Below are positions 45,025-56,970 of a DNA stretch of 64,000 nt, in pieces. Numbering within the stretch: the first letter of the stretch is position 1; every line of letters begins with the position of its first letter. The notes beneath the pieces were generated by a model. The model was not told the origin of the DNA. It was given only the letters and a program-made list of their open reading frames with translations, and made no database searches. The stretch comes from Alopecurus myosuroides (Eukaryota > Streptophyta > Magnoliopsida > Poales > Poaceae), in contig CM054057.1 of the NCBI GenBank assembly GCA_028641055.1, forward strand, positions 333,032,482 to 333,096,481, given 5' to 3'. The translations under genes were made by a program, and so were the position numbers.

Positions 45025-48000
45025 TTAGGCGGCCTCCTCAGAATCCGAGTCCTCCTTGTCGCTGTCGCTGGAGTTATCAGGAGTTGCCGGAATCTCTTCC
45101 TCCGGGTAGAAGGTCGAGATTGACACCATTTGAGCTATCTTGGTGGCATACCCCTTGACAGACTCGAAAATGTAGGCTCTCTGCGCTTTCATGTACCCTT
45201 GAGGGATATCAGTCGCAACACGCCAGGACTTCGTGGTGGTATAATGCATACGCATCAGCCCAAGGGCCATGCGCGGACCACCGTGAGCAGCGGAGCGGAA
45301 CCAAGATTCTTTCTGGTTCGCCACCTCTTCAATTGCCTCCGAGAATTCTTCCGCTTTGTCAGGAATGTACTTGTTCACAAGCAGGATCCCGCAGTCTTCA
45401 AGGCGGAGAAGATCTTCCAAAAGCCCGGATTGTGTCAATCCGGGTAAGCAAGGGGTTCTCTTCTGTTCAACATAACAAGGAAAAGTTAGAAAATTACAGA
45501 AGGAGAAAAAAGAAACATACTTAAAAAGTATAAGGAAAAACTCGGTGAAAGAAGTAAAAACTTACCGAGAATCTTGTCCATCTCAATGCCTCTTCAAGGC
45601 GTTGGTTGAGAGCATTCTCCAGGTCCCGGATAGTAGCTGCATCTTTCTCAGCTTGAGAAGATGCGCGGGACTCGGCAATCCCAACAGCCAGCTGGCTGGC
45701 CTCCAGGTCCTTCTGGAGCTTTACAGTCATCTTGTAAAGCTCCGATTTTTCCTTGCGGAGGTTCTCGGTGTTGCCAGCATCTTCAGCAATTTGTTTGGAT
45801 TTCGCCAAAGAAGCTGAAAAGCAGGGGAAATGAAGAGTTTGAAACTCGAAAAATGACTTAGAAAATTTTCATAAAAACAGCAGCGCGAAAATAAATTTAC
45901 GTGCTGATTCCTTAAGCTGCTGCTGAACCGAGTCCAGCTCCGAGTCTTTTTCATCAAGAATTCTCAGGAGAGTTTTTACCTCCTTGTTCTTGATGGTAAG
46001 CTTGTTGAAAACTTTCATGTTAATGGTCTCGACAGTTTGCTGAAACATAGATAATGGAAAGTAGCTTAAGTCAAAAAAAAACAAGCAGGAATAAGAGAAA
46101 AGCATTAAGTCAAAAAGAATACATTTGTCTAAATGCTTGGGGGCTAGAGGTATTACCTGGCTCATTTTCTGCAAGCTCGCCAGATTCTCGGTAAATTCCT
46201 TGGCATACTCTGCGAAGGTAATTCCGACATGGTAAAGGTCGTCTTGTATGACCTAGCGAGGCAGTAACACGTAATTATTCCTAACTATAAGTCCGCCTTG
46301 CAGCCAGGGACGAATTAAGGGAGCACGAGCAAAGTGTTTCTTCGCCCGCGGATGAATATATCCGTGTTCGTCGAAACAGTCTTCTTGCTTTACCTTGAAC
46401 TTGCTGTCAAAGTTGGGGATGGGATCCTCCTTCGGAATGTTGGAAGGACCACCCTCATTCGGCACCGCCCTTTCCCTCGCATCCGACTCGGATGCAATGG
46501 GCTGGCTGGACTGCAAGGGATATTCCTCCCTGACAGCCGAGTTTTCTTCCCCAGCCGTTGTCGGGGTATCAGGCGCAGCAGCGGGAGATGGCTTCAATCC
46601 CCTGTGCGTTCCGTACTTTTCCCTTCAAAGTGGTAGGGGCAAGGCTAGAAAGGAAAAGGAAAAGAAAAACCGAGAAATGAGATTCCGAGAAATAAAAAAC
46701 ATGCAATAAAAAGCATAGAAATGAAAAATCCTAGGGATTTTTACCTGGAAGATGCGACGACTACACCGTCAAGATCGATAACATCCTGAGTGGTGGAAGA
46801 AGGGAAGTGCTACGCCTTGAGTGGTGGAGACGGCTCGGTGTTGTCTTCGGTGTACCGCCATTTGTCCTTTACGACAAACCCCTCCTTCTCCAAAGTCGGA
46901 AGAAGGGAAGTGCTACGCCTTGATGGTCCCTTGACGGGGAGACTTCTTGATGATGATGAATTTTAAGTCCCAGGAAACATTGCCAGAAATTCTTGATGCT
47001 AGTGATAACATGTTGGGAACCCCAAGAGGAGGGTGTGATGAGTACAGCGGTAAGAATTTCCCTCAGTTAAGAACCAAGGTTATCAATTCAGCAGGAGAAA
47101 GAGGATCTTCGGAAGGTTGATGCCACTTACGGTGGTGATGGCGCCTCACCGGTGTCAGCAACAACGCGGAACCTGCACACAACACAACCAAAATACTTTG
47201 TCCCAACGATAGAGTGAGGCTGTCAATCTCACCGGTCTTGCTGAAAACAAAGATTAGACGTATAGTGTGGAAAATGGTGTATGCTTGTAGTAAGTAAAGA
47301 AAGTAGTGAATTGTAGTGGTTTGTTTAACAGTGTAGGAAAATGGATCGGGGTTCATAGGTTCACTAGTGGTGTCTCTCCATAAAAGATATCATGCTGGGT
47401 GAACAAATTACAGATGGACAATTGATAAATAGAGGTTGCACCGTAGTGCACATTCATGACATGATGACTACTATGATATTTAGTGTGGGCATTACAACAA
47501 TATACATAGACCGTAATCCAACTGCATCTATGACTAATAATCCACCCTCAGGTTATCATCCGACCCCCCTTAGGTATTAAGTTACAAGCAACAGATAATC
47601 GCATTACGCAATGTGTGTAATGTAAGGAATGATTGTGCACGCGGGCACTCACACCGTTGTTTTCTCCCTAGTGGCAACAACACATCCTCCCCCGTCATGT
47701 TTTTGTCACTCGAGCACAGGCGAAATAAGGCATGAACCCAACTATTGAGCATAAATACTCCCTCTTGGAGTCACTAGCAACTACTTGGCCAGAGCAACTA
47801 CTAGCAACGGAAAGCATGCAAGATCACAAATAACATATGCAATAAAGACTATAATCAACTTGGCATATGTTCAATATTCATCGAATCCCAGCAAACACAA
47901 CACATAGAATTACATAAGAACAATCACGATCATGTTAGGCAGCTCATGAGATCTAAACATTGAGGCATATGAGGAGAAACAACCATCTAGCTACTTGTAT

Positions 48001-48926
48001 GGACCCGTAGTCCAAGGATGAACTACTCACGCATCACTCCGGAGGCAGGCATGGTGATGAAGAGGCCTCCGGTGATGATCTCCTCTCCGTCAGGGTGCCG
48101 GGAGATAGCTTCAGAACCCCCCTGATCTAGGGTTGATGACGACGGCGGCTGCGGAACTTTTCGGGGTTTTTTGATCAGGTACGTAGGGTTTTCCTTCTGA
48201 GATGAATAAATAGGCGAAAGGGCGACGTCGGTGGGCCACCAGGGTGGCCTCACCATCCCCAGGAGTGGCCAATTGGGGGGTCGCGCCTGGCTATAGTGAG
48301 GGCCCCTTGGTGCCCGTCTTCGACTCCTCTTCGGACTTCTGGATGCTTCCAGGGAAAATAGGAACTTCGGGATTCGTGGGGTCCAATTCCGAGAATATTT
48401 CCAGAACAAATTTTCTGAAATAAAAAACAACAAAAAACAACGAACTGGCACTTGGCATCTTGTTAATAGGTTAGTCCCGGAAAACGTGTAAAAATGCTAT
48501 AAAGAAGGGAGAAAACATGTAGCAATTGGCATAATATCAACATGGAACATCAGAAATTATAGATAGGTTGGAGACGTATCAGGAAGGGACCACGTTACAG
48601 TGGCTCCAGTTCCCAGCGTTCTCCTCCCCTTCGTCTTCACCTCCGGTGGCGGCGGAAGCGGCTACTTCCTCTCTACCGAAAGTGAAGTTTTCCTCTGTGG
48701 GCCCGGAGAAGGGAGGCAGAGGAGGAGAAGTGGATGTCGATGGCGGCGCCTTTCCAGCCGCGGTAGGTAGATCTCCGCGAGACGGGTCATTGGCGGCCCT
48801 CTCCGACATGTTCGCCGCGGTGCGGACTGGGGAGTCGAGGAGGGGGTCAAGGTCATTGATGATGTCGTCGATGTTCACGGCAGCGCTCGCCGAGTCGGAG
48901 GCACGGGGAGAGTCTCCGGTTGCCAT
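45025..48926 (-). pseudogene. Broken antisense aORF of Tat-2
   Basis: Minus-strand pieces match the Tat-1 aORF exons in order: exon 1 start MATGDSPRASDSASA at 48926 to 48582; a short piece near 46905-46830 (LEKEGFVVKDKWRY); IDLDG near 46760; exon 3-like 46597-46250; exon 4-like about 46050-45905; coiled-coil exon 5-like 45808-45560; and the last exon 45438-45025 (GPRMALGLMRMHY, acidic end). The PF04195-like core between KWRY and IDLDG is deleted, next to repeated copies of GGAAGTGCTACGCCTTGA (46803 and 46906). An Athila LTR fragment lies between exon 1 and the rest. The gene cannot make the full product. Confidence 0.8.
47011..48581 (-). mobile_element. Athila LTR (1571 bp) with a short internal stub, inside the Tat-2 aORF
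   Basis: On the plus strand it starts TGTTGGGAACCCCAAGAGG and ends GGAGACGTATCA. It matches 55401-56970 closely. There is no matching 5-bp duplication at its ends (TAACA against GGAAG). On the minus strand the LTR is followed (47010-46925) by about 85 bp containing CTGGCAATGTTTCCTGGGA, which resembles the Athila primer-binding site. So it is not a clean solo LTR but an LTR plus a stub left after deletion. Confidence 0.7.
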
Positions 48927-49098
48927 TCTTGGGCGGCGCAGTCGCGAGCTGGATCCTCCGATGATTGTTTCCGGGGAGAGGCTTGGGGGCTGGCTCTCTG
49001 TGCTTGTTCTCGTGATCAGGCTCTGGTTGCTGGTGCTAGGGCGCTGGGAGCTCGAGGAAGAAGAAGGTGCGGAAGAAAATCCGGAGGCCCCGAGACTG

Positions 49099-49108
49099 CT
49101 ATTTATAG
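49099..49108 (-). promoter_or_regulatory. TATA box of the Tat-2 aORF
   Basis: CTATAAATAG on the minus strand, 173 bp before the ATG at 48926. Confidence 0.65.
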
Positions 49109-49492
49109 CCGGGTGCGCGGAGATTAGCTCCAACTGCTATTTTGACCGTTGGATGCTTGACGCGTGTTACGCCCGAAATTTCCGGGAAATGAGTGGACGG
49201 GGTGATAATTTCTATCTCCTCGTTTCCCGCGGGAATATGTCAGAGGATATGTTTCAGGGTTTTGACTGAACCCAAACGTCCGTGATATCAGCAGGATTTC
49301 ATCGCTGACGTCACGAAGTTCCTTCTCCGCGAAGGCTCGTGGAAGAAAAACCGGATTTTGATAAAATCCGAGTTTTGAGTTAAGAGATTATGGGAAAAAG
49401 AAGAATCAAGACAAAATGCCGGCATTTCTCGGAAAGGAATGCTGATCGACAAAAGGCGGCAGAGTGAAGTCTTAATCCTTCTTGGGGGCTAC

Positions 49493-50041
49493 TGTCGGAT
49501 ATATACCGATTAGGGGTATGTCCGACATTGTCCTAAAGAGCCGGATTACCAGGGTGGACTGTTGGTAATGGATCACAGTCCATTGGGAGGCCCAGTAAGC
49601 TGATGCGCAGGAAGCCGGATTCTAGAAGACCCCGGACCACGGCCCAAAGTGGTGCGGCTTGGAGGAGAAGACGGATTCCTTACTTTCCAAGTTAGATAAT
49701 TTCCGTAGTCTTCTAGGTTTCCTTTCTGTAAGCCCTAACCCGACTATCTATATAAATCCGGACGGGAGAGACGAAACACAGACAAGAATTAGCTAGAAAC
49801 CAACTCGCCGAGAAGTTGATCCTCGCCGAGTTAGCGAAACCATACTCACATTGTACTTTGTATACTTCAGGCTTCAGCCCTGATTTAGTGAGATTGCAGG
49901 AGTAGGAACGCCGCCTAGTTGCGTCGAACCGAACTTGGGTAAACTCGGTGTTCTCGTTTGTCGTACTACCACGTCCCCCCTCGACTCTACCTGTAGGCTC
50001 ATGGAACCCCCGTCTATGAACTCTACTACAATGTCTCGACA
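49493..50041 (+). repeat. 3' LTR of Tat-2 (549 bp)
   Basis: Starts TGTCGGATATATACCG and ends CAATGTCTCGACA. Preceded by CTTGGGGGCTAC, the probable polypurine tract. Confidence 0.93.
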
Positions 50042-50450
50042 TATGAGGTTTCCGAAATCCCCATTTTCCATATGATATTAACCAAATATGTCCCTAGTCA
50101 TAGTTCATGTGAGGACACACCGGAACATTAGACTAGCACATGTATTGGTTAATGGCTATGTTTCACAAGTCATAGACATGGTGATGTCAAACTAATAATA
50201 TGAAGTACGGTTATGAACATGGTGTTGGACTGACCCATCGACATTACAACAATGTTAATAGTTCTCTCTCTACACGTTGTGCTTGCTTTGTCCTTAGACC
50301 TGAGATTGTCGCATGTTCTTGAGATGTGAATTGACCTACTTTGGGGCTATCAAGCGCTACACCGTGACAGGGTAGTTATAAAGGTAGCTTTCGGGTTTGT
50401 CACGAAGCATGCTGCAAGGCATGGTCAGTCAAGATGGGATTTGCCCATCT

Positions 50451-50487
<37 letters not shown>

Positions 50488-51240
50488 CTCTGGGACCCTC
50501 GAGTGATCGGATCCAGAAATGCATGGCCATGCTGAATAAGGTTAATATTTAACCTGGTAAGGGATTACGATTCACAGGATCGAGAAAGAGTGATCAGCTA
50601 GGAGCATGATCAAATATTATGAGGCAAAAGGAATAGAATAAACATGTGATGGTTCGTCCGATGTGATATTTATGCACGTTTAGGAGTTGGCACGTTTTGA
50701 TAGAAGCCGCTACCAACTATTGGCCGAGTAGGTGTACTCGTGGCATGTCTAAACGTGCGTGAACCTATAGGGTCACACACTTAAGGCAGAAGAAGCAGAA
50801 TTCGGATTGGATCCGAAATGGGATGGAAATGGACTCTAGAGTGGGTTGTTTAGTGGCAGCCCATTATGGGGACGTCTATATAAAGGAGAGGAGACTGTGT
50901 GTTTTAGGGTTGCTAATTCGGCACCACATTCTATCGCAGCCACCGTCTCTCCACGCCCCTGCCGCCCGCGCAGACCTAGCAGTCCAGCGAGCGGTGCTTC
51001 CATGTTGCACGTGTGGATACCGATAAAGGTGTTGCATTTGTAGCACTTGGACGAGCCGCCAAGAGGAGCTATTCGTGGGAGCAACGGTATCCGGAGGATT
51101 TGTACGACTACCCTACCCCGACCCGCTTCACCGAGATCGGCACAGCGCGTCTAGTGGTAATCTCGTGATCTATATCTTGTAGTGAATCTTGGTTGACGCG
51201 GTAGAAATTTTGATTTGCGCTAGTGTAGCCTACCCCGTTT
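50042..51240 (+). repeat. Older LTR-like sequence interrupted by Tat-2
   Basis: AT-rich text with no ORF and a TATA box (CTATATAAAGG, 50876-50886) followed by a GC-rich leader, as in Fatima- or Angela-type LTRs (from memory). Its start is missing. The right border with Athila-2 near 51240-51250 is approximate. Confidence 0.45.
50457..50486. repeat. (GA)n microsatellite
   Basis: About 29 bp of uninterrupted GA. Confidence 0.95.
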
Positions 51241-51249
51241 TCCATCATT

Positions 51250-54045
51250 TACCCCCATATCAACCACTCCTTATCTTTTTTATTTTGTTTTTGTGCCAAT
51301 AGTAACCTCTAACTGAGAGGTAGTGCGATTTGGGGAAGTTGTTGTTCTGAAACAGATTTCTGGGTTGTTACCAAAAACATTATATCTCTCAGCTAGAACG
51401 CCGTATTGTTTTGAAAAAAATAGACACATGCCACAAGTTGTTATCTAAGTTTCATTAGTTTCCCACTTTTCTATTTGAGCAACAGAAGATTTTCGAAAAA
51501 AATCACCTTTACCCTCTATCTGTTTTGACAAATTTCTGCCAATATTTGCATTTGCGTCTTAATCTCTTTCTTTTTGTGTTCTTTCAAAGGGGGAGATCTT
51601 TTTAAGAAGTTGTGACAGTAGCTAATGTTCTAAATATAGTGTGAGACTTGTGTTAAAACTGAACCAAGTAGATTTATTATTTTGATTAAACTAATGTCGC
51701 TAATGAAGATTATGAGAAGTTTTAGGTGGAGAAAGTTTTCAAGTTTAGTGAGATAAGTATGATGTGATCAGATGAAGGATGGACAAAATCTCAAGCTTGG
51801 GGATGCCCATGTCACCCCAAGACATATCCAAGAAGTACAAGCATCAAATTTTGGGGATGACCAAGGCATTCCCTTCTTCATCAAGAAAAATAGAAGGTTT
51901 CTTTCAAAACACTATATTTTTATTGCTTCACATGATATGTTTTATTCTTGGAGCATCATATTATTTTTGACATCAGTTTGTTTTGTTTTATTTTCTGTAG
52001 CCATTGCTTGGATCCTATTACTTTTAGTTTGGAGAGAGACACGCTCCGTTTTTATTGCCTAGAACACTCTAATTTTCACTCTTATTATTCGGTGGGTGTT
52101 CATTTTTTTACTAGTACTGCGTTTGGCTCTTGTTTTTCACTCGGATTTTTTAGAGCTTGTCTGTTTACTTTAGTTATATTTGATTAGCTCTCTGATCTTT
52201 GATGTTTATTTGCTTTGAGAGTTGTTTCGAATAAGTTGATTGGTATTGAAAAAGAGTAAATTGTTTCATGCTTATAGTGCTGCAATAGGAATCTTTTTTT
52301 TTGTCGTGGTTTAGGCTTTGACATATCATGTTAGATGTTATTTTAATTATGTGCTTAGTTATTTATGATGTATCATGACTAGTCTCAAATAGCTGAGAGT
52401 GCTTAATGTGTCATTGAATTTAATCATGTGTTGTTCTCTCATATTGAAGCATGGTATTATGGTATTTCTCCTTTGAATGCTTTATCTAGATTGACTTGGC
52501 GCATACTCACACCATGTTATGACTACAAACAAAATTACTTCTAGCCTTGTTGATCATTTAGTTTTTGACTTGTAACATCACTTCATTCTTTGATTAATGA
52601 TGCTTTGTCGCTATGCATGATTATGGCCGTTATTGCTCTCTTAGTTGGTCGCTCCCAGTCTTTTGCTAGCCTACACCTGTACTTAGTATAAGATCTACTC
52701 GTGCATCCAACTCCCGAAAACCAAAGTATGCGAAATATGTCCACCATGTCTACCTATATGTGATATTTAACCGTCACTCCAAGTAAATTTCTCGTGTGCT
52801 GCCTTTAAACCTTCAAAATTATAACATGTTTTGTGTTCTTGTTTTATCTCATGAGGAAGTAGTTTAAAGTTTTTTATGGTTTGTGTCAAGCAAAGTTCTT
52901 CTTCCTTATTTCACCCGATGAGTATGGAATATGTGCTTATTTAAATTTCCAAGCGAGCTGGTGCCAAATAATAACAAAAAAGGCACTTCCACATGGTTTG
53001 ATGAAAGCCAGTGGGTACCCGTGAACACGGCTAGCCCGCGTTTGTGAAAAGAAAGATGGGGGAAGTGCCAAAGTAATAAACAACGGAAACTTCTCTCAAA
53101 AGTCTAAACACTTTGCTTGACATGGATTATGATAATTTTTTCATTACCATTCGTTGACATAGACATACACCTCTCTCAAAATTGTTTTCAGTATCTCTAT
53201 TTTATCAAATAAAAAGCTCTAGCACATGAGTAATCCCTGCTTCCTTCTGTGAAGGGCTTTGTTTTACTTTTATGTTGAGTCTTCATCTTCTTAATTTATT
53301 CACCAGCTATGAGAGTATAGTTGTCATTCTGAGTATAATATGCATAGTACCAAAATTTATTATTAATTGATTCATGATTTGTGGTATTGCTTGCTCTCAA
53401 ATTATTTGTATCTAGTCACCATTTTAACTTTAAAGGTGTCCCTACATTTATGTTTTGCTACCACACGAAGGACTAGCTGGATACCACTTTATTATGTTTT
53501 TCTTTATGATTGAAACAATCATATCACTTTCAATATTTCATTATTAATTTTCTTTTGTTTGTGTTTCTTTTCATGTGCAACATGGTTGCTAAGTTTACAT
53601 TAGTTGAAATGATATTTATCATGCCTTTGTTAAAGTACTTTGATCTCATCTTTGCAATGCTTTTACATAACGTTGATCAAGATTTGTGTTGGCTTCATGT
53701 CGACTCAAAAATTATTTAGTTATCACCTACCTACTTGAGGACGAGCAAGCGTTAAGCTTGGGGATGTTGATACGTCCCAAACGTATCTATACATTTTGAT
53801 GCTCCATGCTAGATTTCTGCATGTTTTCCCTTGTTTTCTATCATCTGTTGGACTAACCTATTAACAAGATGCCCCAGTGCCAGTTCATGTTTATTTGTCG
53901 GTGCATTGCAGAAATAGGTCAAAAATCAAAGTGCTCGGATTGAGCTAAAAATTGTTGTGGATTTTTTTACTCCCCGAAAAACTCTAGGAGCCAGAAGGGC
54001 AGCCCAAGGTGAGGCCCATGGCCCCCAGGAGGGCACTGGTCGCGG
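51250..54045 (+). mobile_element. Athila-2: 3' part of an Athila-type element
   Basis: The noncoding 3' block (51250-53767) matches 14650-17160 of Athila-1 in order. It ends with the polypurine-like AAGCTTGGGGATGT and then an LTR start TGATACGTCCCAAACG at 53768. The LTR is cut at 54045 by Tat-3. Gag and the 5' LTR are absent here. No ORF is supported. Confidence 0.8.
53768..54045 (+). repeat. Truncated 3' LTR of Athila-2
   Basis: First 278 bp of an Athila LTR (includes CTAACCTATTAACAAGATGCC). It stops where the Tat-3 LTR begins. Confidence 0.8.
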
Positions 54046-54591
54046 TGTCGAGACATCGTGGTAAGAATCATAGACGGGGGTTCCATGAGCCTACGGGTAG
54101 AGACGTGGGGGACGTGGTAGTACAACAATCGAGAACACCAGGTTTTACCCAGGTTCGGTACGACGCAACTAGGCGGCGTTCCTACTCCTGCAATCTCACT
54201 AAATCAGGGCTGAAGCCTGAAGTATACAAAGTACAATGTGAGTATGGATTCGCTAACTCGGCGAGGGTCGCTTCTCAGCGAGTTGGCTTCTAGCTAATTG
54301 TTCTCTGTTTCGTCTCTCCCGTCCGGCTTTATATAGATAGCCAGGTTAGGGCTTACAGAAAGGAAACCTAGAAGACTACGGAAAGTATCTAACTTGGAAA
54401 GTAAGGAATCTGTCTTCTCCTCCAAGCCGCACCACTTTGGGCCGTGGTCCGGGTTCTTCTAAAATCCGGCTTCCTGCGCATCAGCTTACTGGGCCGCCCA
54501 ATGGACTGTGGCCCATTACCAACAGGCCACCCTGGTAATCCGACTCTTTAGGCCAATGCCGGATATACCCCTAATCGGTATATATCCGACA
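54046..54591 (-). repeat. 3' LTR of Tat-3 (546 bp)
   Basis: On the plus strand TGTCGAGACATCG...TATATATCCGACA. The termini are intact. Confidence 0.9.
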
Positions 54592-54974
54592 GTAGCCCCC
54601 AAGAAGGATTTAGACTTCATTCTGTCGCCTTTTGTTGATTAGCGATCTTTTCCGAGAAATATCGACGACTTGTCTTGATTCTTCTTTCCCCAAAATCTCT
54701 TAACTCAAAACTCGGATTTTATCAAAGTCTGGGTTTTCTTCCACGAGCCTTCGCGAAGAAGGAACTTCGTGACATCGGCGATGAAATCCTGGTGACATCA
54801 CGGACGTTTGGCTACAGTCAAAACCCTGAAATGTATCCTCTCACAGATTCTCGCAGGAAACGAGGATATAGCAATTATCACCCCGTCCCCTCATTTCCCG
54901 GAAATTTCGGGCGTAACAAGCGTCGATCATCCAACGGTCAAAATAGTTGTTGGAGCTAATCTCCACGTGTCCGG

Positions 54975-54984
54975 CTATAAATAG
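54975..54984 (+). promoter_or_regulatory. TATA box of the Tat-3 aORF
   Basis: CTATAAATAG in CCGGCTATAAATAGCC, 179 bp before the ATG at 55163. Confidence 0.65.
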
Positions 54985-55162
54985 CCTCCTCGGGGTCTCC
55001 GAATTTCCTTCCGCACCATCTTGTTCCTCGAGCCCCCAGCGCCATAGCCAGCAACCAGAGCCTGAGCCTGAGCACAAGTGCGAAACATAAAGAGCCTAGC
55101 TTCCCGAGCCCTTCCCCGGAACCACCAACGGAGGGTCAAACTCACGACCGTGCCTCCCGCAA

Positions 55163-55393
55163 ATGGCCACCGGAGACTCTCCCCGCGCCTCCGACTCGGC
55201 GAGCGCCTCCGTGAACTTGGACGATATCATCAACGACCTCGATCCCCTCATCGACTCCCCCTTCCGCGCCACCGCAAACATGCCAGAGGGAACCACCAGC
55301 GATCCGACTCGCGGGGATCTGCCCCCCGCGGCCGGGAACGTGCCGCCTTCGTTGTCTTCTGCTCCTCCTCTGCCTCTTTTCACCGAGCCCTGA
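55163..55393 (+). pseudogene. First part of the Tat-3 aORF, cut by Athila-3
   Basis: The frame MATGDSPRASDSASASVNLD... (76 codons) matches the Tat-2 start and, more distantly, the Tat-1 start. It reaches a TGA 8 bp before the Athila-3 LTR. Confidence 0.8.
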
Positions 55394-55400
55394 TGCTACG

Positions 55401-56970
55401 TGTTGGGAACCCCAAGAGGAGGGTGTGATGAGTGTAGCGGTAGGAATTTCCCTCAGTTAAGAACCGAGGTTATTAATCCAGTAGGTGGAAGAGGATCTTT
55501 GGAAGGTTGATGCCACTGACGGTGGTGATGACGCCTCACCGGTGTCAGCAACAACGCAGGACTTGCACACAACACAACCAAAATACTTTGTCCCAACGGT
55601 ACAGTGAGGTTGTCAATCTCACCAGTCTTCCCGAAAACAAAGATTAGACGTATAGTGTGGAAAATAATGTATGCTTGCAATAAGTAAAGATAGCAAAAAA
55701 TTGTAGCGGTTTGTTTAACAGTGTAAGAAAATGGACCGGGGTTCATAGGTTCACTAGTGGTGTCTCTCCATAAAATATAGCATGCTGGGTGAACAAATTA
55801 CAGCTAGGCAATTGACAAATAAAGGTTGCACCGTAGTGCACATGCAAGACATGATGACTACTATGATATTTTGTGCGGGCATTACAACAATATACATAGA
55901 CCGTAATCCAACTCCATCTATGACTAATAATCCACCCTCAGGTTATCATCCGAACCCCCTTGGGTATTAAGTTGCAAGCAACAGATAATTGCATTAAACA
56001 AAGTGTGTAATGTAAGCATTGATTGTACACGCGGGCACTCACACCGCTGTTTTCTCCCTAGTGGCAACAACACATCCTCCCCGTCACGTTTCTGTCACTC
56101 GAGCACAGGCGAAAAGGAGGCATGAACCCACTATCGAGCATAAATACTCCCTCTTGGAATCACTAGCAACTACTTGTCCAGAGCAACCACTAGCAACGGA
56201 AAGCATGCAAGATCACAAATAGCATATGCAATAAAGACTATAATCAACTTGGCATAAGTTAAATATTCATCGGATCCCAGCAAACACAACACATATAATT
56301 ACATAAGAACAATCTCGATCATGTTAGGCAGCTCACGAGATCTAAACATGGAGGCATATGAGGAGGAGACAACCATCTAGCTACTGCTATGGACTCGTAG
56401 TCCAAGGATGAACTACTCACGCATCACTCCCGAGGCAGGCATGGTGATGAAGAGGACTCCGGTGATGATTTCCTCTCCAGCAGGGTGCCGGGAGACAGCT
56501 TCAGAACCCCCTGATCTAGGGTTGACGACGACGTCGGCTGTGGAGCTTTTCGGGGATTTTTTATCAGGTCTCTAGGGTTTTCCATCGGGGGGAATAAATA
56601 GGCGAAAGGGCAGAGGCGGTGGATCCCTGGGGGGCCCACACCACCCCCTGGCGCGACCTAGGAGGGGGGCGCGTCACCCCATGGTGTGGGCCCCCTGGTG
56701 CCCCTCTTCGACTCCTCTTCGGTCTTCTAGATGCTTCCGGGGGAAATAGGCACTTCGGGCTTTGTGGGGTCCAATTCCGAGAATATTTCTAGAACAACTT
56801 TCCTGAAATAAAAAACAACAGAAAACAGGGAACTCGCACTTGGCATCTTGTTAATAGGTTAGTCCCGTAAAACGTGTAAAAAATGCTATAAAGAAGGGAG
56901 AAAACATGTAGCAATTGGCATAATATTATCATGGACCATCAGAAATTATAGATACATTGGAGACGTATCA
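55401..56970 (-). repeat. 3' LTR of Athila-3 (1570 bp)
   Basis: On the plus strand TGTTGGGAACCCC...GGAGACGTATCA. It resembles 47011-48581 far more than the Athila-1 LTRs, so it is the same subfamily. The TATA-like GAATAAATAGG lies near 56590. Confidence 0.9.

Larger units (their letters stand above)
37018..50041 (+). mobile_element. Tat-2: complete Tat-type Ty3/gypsy element, genes decayed
   Basis: Two 549-bp LTRs (37018-37566 and 49493-50041) flank the element, with 5-bp target duplication TATGA at 37013-37017 and 50042-50046. The order is LTR, primer-binding site, gag, protease, UAG, RT, RNase H, integrase, noncoding gap, antisense aORF, LTR. About 36 of 549 LTR positions differ by my by-eye count (about 6.6%), which with the common grass LTR rate of 1.3e-8 per site per year gives an insertion near 2.6 million years ago. 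gag and pol have many stops, so it is inactive. It contains an Athila LTR at 47011-48581. Confidence 0.92.
54046..55400 (-). mobile_element. Tat-3: end of a Tat element inserted in Athila-2
   Basis: LTR 54046-54591 followed by the mirror of the Tat-2 3' region, including the polypurine-like tract, and then the start of the aORF on the plus strand. It is cut at 55400 by Athila-3. The rest would lie right of 64,000. The 5 bp before it are CGCGG; the partner is outside. Confidence 0.88.

Noticed and set aside
47011..48581. Clean solo LTR
   Set aside because: The ends lack a target duplication, and a primer-site-like stub follows the LTR, so a simple LTR-LTR recombination does not explain it.
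50457..50486. GA repeat as a GAGA-type regulatory element
   Set aside because: It lies in an old LTR-like sequence with no gene nearby, so ordinary microsatellite is enough.
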